A DNA stretch of 64,000 nt from Henricia sp. BOLD:AAB3569 (taxonomy: Eukaryota > Echinodermata > Asteroidea > Spinulosida > Echinasteridae): positions 372,001 to 436,000 of the forward strand of contig JBBELK010000007.1 in NCBI GenBank assembly GCA_037783545.1. Reading direction: 5' to 3'. A model generated the notes under the pieces. The model saw only the letters and a program-made list of their open reading frames with translations. It was not told the origin of the DNA and did no database searches. This document shows positions 57,473 to 64,000 of the stretch, piece after piece. Position numbers and translations under genes: made by a program. How positions within the stretch are numbered: position 1 is the first letter of the stretch; each line of letters starts with the position of its first letter.

Positions 57473-58154
57473 GGAAAGTCTCCCACTGGAGTAATTTGCA
57501 CTTTAGCGCTCATTTACTGACTTGTGACGATACAAGCGAATAAAAAAGGGGTTAATATTCAAAGCACGGCTAAATCACTGCTCCCGAGGCACAGCCCGAA
57601 GATGTTTCGCTTTAGTTTCCTCACCTAATTTCGCAGTTCCCTTCGGAAGACGTTAATATCTCACGGGAACTCTTATACAAGTCGCACCCGAGAGGCGTTC
57701 GTATGTGCGTGAGCAGCGAGCAAAATGAAGATTTCTACGGGGGAAATCTGCCCGATCCCCCGCTCGGTGCACGCCGGGGGGACCCGGTGATTTGATTGCG
57801 TTTCTTGATAAATCGGTCCGGTTTAGACCCTCAATTGACAGTTTTAGAATTGGGGGAAAGAAAGATCGACTGAGATCGTTGGGTACATGGGGTTATAAAT
57901 TAGTTGCTTGTGAAATGCATATTAATTGGACGGTGCGTACCTGGTACGCGTGCTTTAGCAAAAGTTCACCAATAGTCGAGTGTAAAGCGAATGTAATGGG
58001 TAGGCCCCTATGTGTGGAGATAAATTTGAAAATCTGATTGTCAAGTTATTTGACATTTATGACATTTATTTCCATAGAAAATAGATCAAATGAAAATAGA
58101 TATATCATGGCAATAAAAATGACAAGTTATATCATTCATTAATTATGCAGTTAA

Positions 58155-58620
58155 AAATATATAACAGGATTATAAAACTGTTACAAACAACGTTATCTCA
58201 TGTGTGATTGAGGATGTGTATGATAAGTGTATACCTAGTGTATAAGTCAGCTCAGTACCTCATCTACGTTCCGAAAAAAACAATGAAAAACTGTGTGTCG
58301 ATGCTTTGAGGAAATTGTGCGAAGCCATCCTCCCATTTAGGCTGGTTCCGTGGTTATACTGCACGGACAACAGAGCCATGATACCTGCACGGTAGTCAGG
58401 GGCCTGGTTTAATTTGTTCACAAGAGGGCTAAAGAGTGTTATAAAACAATGCGTGTGCGCACGCATTTATATAAATTAATATTCAATTATCGGGGTTTTG
58501 TTTACATACAGACATCATCTCGGGCGGAATCATTGCATTGGACATTCGGAACCACTTATATCTTCCATTTGAGTAAGGTTTTTCCGGTCAAATTGATGAT
58601 TCTGAATACGGGTTTTAAGT
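58155..58620 (+). repeat. Repeat family C copy, longest
   Basis: AGGATTATAAAACTGTTACA to TTTTCCGGTCAAATTGATGA, including TTTAGGCTGGTTCCGTGGTT. Confidence 0.78.
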
Positions 58621-59464
58621 CCTGGCTCCGGGACACCAAATTCCTATTCAATATCATGGAACAAATTATGAGCCTTTATGGTCTTTTGTTTTGAATATTT
58701 GTCAGTAATCAGAGGACAACATATTCAAGAAAATAATGCTGTTCCCTATAATCACAGGCCACAGTCTATTACTGAGAATTTGTGATCATGAGTGGCGATA
58801 TTTGAAGCTCAGGGTGTCGTATACATAACTAGGACACCAAACGTTTTGGACCCCTAATTTTCGGAATTACCTATGATTAGAGAATTGTATCTGCATGACA
58901 GACACACCTTGTCGCAGGAATAGGTAAAAACAGTCATTTGAGAAAAACAAATTCCAAAATTGAACCTCACCAATAGCCTATCCCTGACTTACTGTGGGTA
59001 GTGCATAAGTGCAAATGAGGGAGCATTTATATGACTTGTGGCCAAGCATTTATATGACTTGTGGCTTCATGAAAAACACGACGGAGTACAAATTTGGCCA
59101 AAAATAGCATTTGAAGATTACGCTATATAGGCCTATCGGAAAGAGATATAATCAGCGAATAGTGACTTGCTGAACGATCCGTATAGTATACCATTAGGCG
59201 TTCTTTAATAGTAACAAGCAACGCACTTCGTGCACAGTTCACTGCTGATAACGCACGATCAGCACGTACGTTTTAGCCCAGTTCCGCTGGGCAAAATGGC
59301 TTCGCACTGCAGGTGATCAAAGAGGCGAGGAAATTTGGCTGGAAAGATCTCTTGATAAGGCCCGACAGATAATCACCAAAATCGCACAAATGCACCTTAG
59401 CGTGGTTTACGGATTTAGGATATTAAGTTGTCGCGATCGGTTTAAAAGTGTGCCGACAAGTTAA

Positions 59465-60430
59465 AGCCCCGATGCATCATTTGCAGTTAATACCCACAAT
59501 TTTACTTCACGAGTTGACAAGAAAACTGACTAAAAGTGTTGATAGCAGTGGTAACAAACACCACATGGTTTTCCCCGTGTAAAATAAATAGTACCTTTTT
59601 TATGGAGAAATTGCCAACTGAAGGCGCTTTCAAAAAGTCTGCAAACGATTGTTTACCATTAATTCAATACAAAAACCATACATTCGGATTTTCTAGAGTA
59701 TTACTGCATCTATGTGGGTGAAATCTCCACAAGGCAGTTTATCAACATTATTATCTAATAATAATAATAATAATAATACCTCAAACTTATATAGCGGCCT
59801 CAATGCGCTTAAAGTTGCACTGCCCGTGTTTGGGCCGATTTGGGCGTCAAATTTGTTTTTTAAAGTTAAATAGGTATTTTTCTAGAATAGAAAAAGTTAT
59901 CAGCTTTCATTTGGTACCAAGAACGTAAAAATCCGTCAAGGATTAATGCCAGTCGATTAAAAACAAGAAATGATTAAAAGGCTGGCAGGTCAATTAATCG
60001 ACAGGGTTATGACGTAAATGTACATGTGCGCGTACATGTGTACATTGTACACATACTATGTACATATGAGCGTACGCGCACATGTACAACATGTGAAGCA
60101 CGTTTCAAGAAAAAGGCTTGTATCTCCAATTCCCGACGTCGGAAATTTAAGTTTTTGATATTTTTCGTTACAGAGACACGTAAGCTTTCTAAATTCGTTC
60201 GCTTGTGTAAATTAATTTTTTTAATCCTTTCACCGAAACACGGGCAATGCAACTTTAACATCACTAAAAATACAAAGTGCATAAAAACCAAGATTGAAAA
60301 GTTAAAGATACAGCCAGGCATTACCATAAAAATAAAATAAATTCAGCTAGTTCCAAAAATGGACACTCTAGTTATGTAATGCTGTTGTTTCTGTTTTAAA
60401 AAAGTTTTCCAATCACGTAATCTGTCTTTT
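59465..60430 (+). repeat. Family A copy split by a SINE-like insertion
   Basis: Family A runs from GCATCATTTGCAGTTAATAC to GCAGTTTATCAACATTATTA and resumes at AGTTATGTAATGCTGTTGTT (about 60371). The roughly 610-bp insert begins with a TAA repeat (59755-59778), then CTCAAACTTATATAGCGGCC, as in the reversed 3' end of a retroposon, and includes the palindrome 60019-60088 (GTACATGTGCGCGTACATGT / ACGCGCACATGTAC). Confidence 0.72.
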
Positions 60431-60732
60431 TTTTAAGGTTTGCAAAAGACGCAAAGTGCACAATGACACGACCAGGCGATTTATTATAATCAGGAAGGTA
60501 TTAATTGATTTTTCGAGTCCAGGGCCAATTTTATAAAACCCACGAGCGTTATTGAAATGAAACACGCGAAGGTAATGAACTATAGTTCCGGTGAACGTGT
60601 AAGCGTTTATTAGCCAACTATGCATCTTTTATTGTGACTTTAATAACGTACTTTCTCGATTAAAGGGATTTTTTGGTGAACCGTAACTAATTTCTAATAC
60701 TCCTGTAGCGTTTAATGGCAGTGGAAAATGTG

Positions 60733-61314
60733 CTTAAAGGGTCCTTATTTAGGATTTTTATCAATGAAATCTATGCTTTAAAACCACTCTACTCAGTTAA
60801 AGTCATAAAAATCCTATTTGGAGCTTGCTTTGGGGGTTAAAACAAAGGTTTTTAGTTTTTATGCTAATGAAAATATGCATATTCATGACCAAGGTAACGA
60901 TGTCACAAGAGGCAAACACAGGAAAATCACATTCAACTGTGCACAGAAGATTCCACTTTTTTCTCAATTTTCCTGAAACTTTTGTAATCCATGGCTGTTT
61001 GAGTTTGTTTTACATGTTGCCTGCTGTAAGCCATGACAAAACTGGGGGTAGAAACTGCAGCAATTTGCCACAAGTCCAACTTGAAGTCTTATGTTTTTTC
61101 TTAACTTTTCCCTTCTGTCTTCCTTATGTGATGCACTCAAAACAGCGCCCTCTGTCTGTGATTTATTGCAATGAAATCTTCAAAGTTGAAAAAGGCTACC
61201 TTCTATTGATTTTACATCCAAACGAACAATAGTATGTCTTGTTGAACAAGTAATCCGTCATTAAGAAGCAAAGCTTAGGCACAAAGTTGTTTAGCATGTC
61301 ACAGGCCCTTTAAG
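60733..61314 (+). repeat. Repeat family R copy with terminal repeats
   Basis: Bounded by TTAAAGGGTCC and GGCCCTTTAA. Matches 25145-25665 reversed. It contains an open frame of 135 codons with no recognised similarity. Confidence 0.75.
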
Positions 61315-61504
61315 GTAATGCGAAGTGAAAGGCATATCCGACCCCACGGCAAAAATGACAATACGAATAGAAGAATTTCAAATTGTCATTAAAAACGAGG
61401 GTTTCGGAGCCTTCTTTTGTGATAAAATTTGCAAGTGAAATAACGCGTGAAGAAATTTGAAACTTGTCAAAGATAAAATGTGATATGAGGACAAATCCGT
61501 CACA

Positions 61505-62310
61505 AATCTTATTTTGAGTTTCACATCAGAGGAGATTCCCCTAGGGTTTTCCCTCCCACTTCTAAAACTGCATCTCATTCTTCGTCTTCTTAAATATTTA
61601 ATAAAGTAAAGTTAAAGCTTTTTACCGTATAGTTCATGGCATAAAAGGCCTTAGTTTCCGAAGATGCCATAAAATTGAACAACAACATCGCCGTAGACTA
61701 TGTTCTCGAGAAAAGGGCACTAACGGAATTGTTGTCTTGATTTCGCAGACGCCGTTTAAATTATCTATATGCGGCTTCATGAATAACCTATATATAAAGG
61801 TTGAATAATATATATAAGACTTCATAAATAGACTTCAACCTATATAAATCATGCATTTGATTTAAAACAAATCTGATCTTTTTGTTCAATAAACGAATAC
61901 ATGTATACAATGCTGTCGACCGCATCACAGTCAGAAAATGAACTCTCCGACAAAAACTATTGGTGGCGTTATATGCATTGTGAAATGCCCAATTTGCGTA
62001 TGCCGCCATATTTGCGTAGGCCCTATATGCTGTAAGTATAAGTCGAAGCGAGCTTTATAGTTTTGTCTTAACTTAATTCTACTCGGCCTGACATTCTAAG
62101 ATTATTTTTATATGCGCCAAAACTGCACAGACAGCTGCATTTTGATAACATTATGAAATTAGCCTACGTCTCGTAATGGTATGACATATTGCACTTTCCT
62201 CGCCTTCCACCTCTGTGGCCCTGGTTCGAATCCCGTCCGAATCAGTATGTGTATTGGGTTCTCAGTCCCTGCTTGATTCCGTGGGTTTCTCCCTATACAT
62301 AATAGTGTTT
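61505..62310 (+). repeat. Two family G SINE fragments
   Basis: 61505-61690 is the 3' half of the element seen at 32640-32935. 62195-62310 is a 5' half with B box CTGGTTCGAATCCCGTCC and CAGTCCCTGCTTGATTCCGT. Confidence 0.7.
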
Positions 62311-62767
62311 CTTTCCGCCTCTAATATACGTGTATTTTAAGGTGCGTGAGATCAGCTTTCACAAAGACGATTTACCTTTAAGCAAGGGATATAAATTACC
62401 GGCTGGTATCGCCTGGACATAGTCCGCATACAAAGTACCAGGTTTGGGCGAAAGATAATGACATATTAGACTTTAGCTAGAACAAGTGGACGCATGTGCG
62501 ATCTCTGCGCGTAACCTAATTAGGCCGGGGCAGTGCGCACTTAAACATACGCGCAAAATGTGGTTATGTTTCAAAGTCGTCGCCAAAAGGCACTGTGTTT
62601 GTCCTTGGCGCTTTAAAAAAATAGTGCACTTCGCAGCAAAAATAAGGGGTATTTTCTTGTGAAAGGATAGCATTTGGCACAGTTTACTTTGTCAATGTTT
62701 ACCAAAGTTTGATTTTTTAAAACTTAGGCCTAGGCCAATCAAATGGCTTATGTAAGATATACAGAAG

Positions 62768-63435
62768 AGTTTCAAATTTTCATAAAAAGCGAGGATCTCG
62801 GTGCTTTCTTTTGTGATGAAATTTTGACATTTTCTGTTTTCTTCCAAAGGATTTGGGTTTTTTTGGGGGGGAGTGGGGGAGGGGGAGGCGGTGTATTTTA
62901 TATGATCGATAGGTTAGAACGAAATATATTTTCTGAAAAAAAAAGAAGTACATTAAGATAACATTATAAACAACAAAAACATTAATTAATTGAAGCAATA
63001 TGGTACGGCCATATGTAACCCATATTGACAAGGTCCTGCTGTCAGGGTCGTGTTACCTTTGAAAATACAGGTCCTAGAACATTACTCAGCATAAGAAGCC
63101 TATATGGCCACATACAATGGACATGGGTAGCGCTTATAAGCAGATATTGATGTGTTGCTTTTGCGAAGGACGTGTACGCGGACAAGGCCGTACCTAATAA
63201 AGAACGCATTGAATTTGTAAGGTCGTTCAGTTTCTTTATACACGGAGTATCTAGTCGAAAATCGTGGAAATCTTCGCTCCCAATTTGACCGTTGCGCTAA
63301 TTCGGGCATTATTTGACCGTTGCGCTAATTCGGGTATTATTGGTGGTGCTTTTTTAATTGTACCGGCTTAGTATAGGCCCTACTAATACGAAATTGCCAC
63401 AATGGGTGCATAGACGTCAGTTCGTCCCTAGAGTT
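62768..63435. other. Family S fragment and unassigned sequence
   Basis: 62768-62830 matches family S. A G-rich stretch (GGGGGGGAGTGGGGGAGGGGG) sits at 62863-62888. Two direct copies of TTTGACCGTTGCGCTAATTC lie at about 63283 and 63312. No gene seen. Confidence 0.5.
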
Positions 63436-63439
63436 TTAA

Positions 63440-63890
63440 AGATGGATTACAGGATGAGAAACTGTTACAAATGGCGGTGTCTCTGTGTGTAATCACGGAG
63501 GAAGGTGATTGGAGATGTGTATGATAAAAACAACCTCTGTATAACTTTAGCTCCGTACGTCATCTACATTCTGGGGGAAAAATTAAAAACTGTGTCCACG
63601 CTTTCAAAAATTGTGCGAAATTAGGCTGGTTAACGAAGCCATAATATAAGGGGTACCGTGGCCATGTGGTTTCGTTGACTCGCGACATAGGTTCGATACC
63701 TGTGCCCTTGAGCAAGGCACTTAACCACAATTGCTCTATCCTTCGGAAGGGATGTAAAGTCATTGGTCCAGTTTGTTGTGTAATGCACTTGAAAGATCCC
63801 AGAGCAGTAAGGGTAATTATTTCCCGGTGTCTTTGGCTGTCGGCCGCCAATGGCGCCACCCAGTATCTCGATGTTTAGGCGGAATACAAT
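63440..63890 (+). repeat. Family C copy followed by SINE family E
   Basis: Family C to about 63640, then a SINE with GGTTCGATACCTGTGCCCTT, GAGCAAGGCACTTAACCACA, CTTCGGAAGGGATGTAAAG and GATCCCAGAGCAGTAAGG. This copy gives the unbroken version of the site hit at 52527. Confidence 0.78.
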
Positions 63891-64000
63891 GGATGTATAG
63901 CGCTGTGAAACATCGTGTATATTATTTGATATAGTGTATATTAATAGTTTCGTTCACATGAGGCACGCATGCGTACCAGAAACGCTTTCTTGATAAACCA

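Noticed and set aside
57640..57800. GC-rich stretch as a possible promoter or first exon of the receptor
   Set aside because: CpG-richer than the flanks and contains TGTATAAGAG on the minus strand, but no in-frame signal peptide with donor could be found.
60825..61232. 135-codon open frame on the plus strand
   Set aside because: Lies within repeat family R; the related copy at 25.1 kb does not keep the frame open as one unit, so a coding role is unsupported.

Overview
This is eukaryotic, intron-rich animal DNA. It is AT-rich, splice sites follow GT-AG rules, and most of the space between exons is short non-autonomous repeats. Three genes can be assembled exon by exon with matching codon phases. 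The gene set, the large number of fold-back MITEs and tRNA-derived SINEs, and a GABA-B-like receptor with a divergent ligand pocket suggest a marine invertebrate deuterostome. An echinoderm or related ambulacrarian is my best guess; this rests on general impression, not on a database match.

Layout. (1) 1-8535: no gene seen, only repeats (long inverted duplication, several fold-back elements, a three-copy 186-bp tandem repeat). (2) 8536-19664, minus strand: complete 14-exon gene for NDOR1, the diflavin reductase that passes electrons from NADPH to CIAPIN1 in cytosolic Fe-S cluster assembly; predicted 602 aa. (3) 19665-20319: about 655 bp between two divergent start codons, the likely shared promoter region. 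(4) 20320-22719, plus strand: complete 4-exon CTR-family copper transporter, most like SLC31A2; 201 aa. (5) 22720-29032: repeats, no gene seen. (6) 29033-55419, minus strand: 17 exons of a GABA-B-receptor-like class C GPCR. Most of the Venus-flytrap domain, all seven membrane helices and a short coiled-coil tail are present; the signal peptide and first part of the ligand domain were not found and may lie beyond 64000. (7) 55420-64000: repeats, with no convincing exon.

The copper transporter and NDOR1 are arranged head to head, which would allow co-regulation of copper uptake and Fe-S assembly; that link is inference. The receptor has no obvious functional tie to the other two.

The most notable non-gene signals are: an exon 10 splice donor of NDOR1 duplicated in tandem with an 18-bp, frame-preserving period; three short NDOR1 introns each occupied by one copy of the same repeat family, whose same end lies beside the splice site; a roughly 300-bp hairpin with about 99% matched arms inside NDOR1 intron 3; a Mutator-like fold-back element with identical 129-bp arms and a 9-bp target duplication; an antisense array of five tRNA 5'-half-like units in a copper-transporter intron; and several nested insertions for which a related repeat copy in the same window shows the uninterrupted site.
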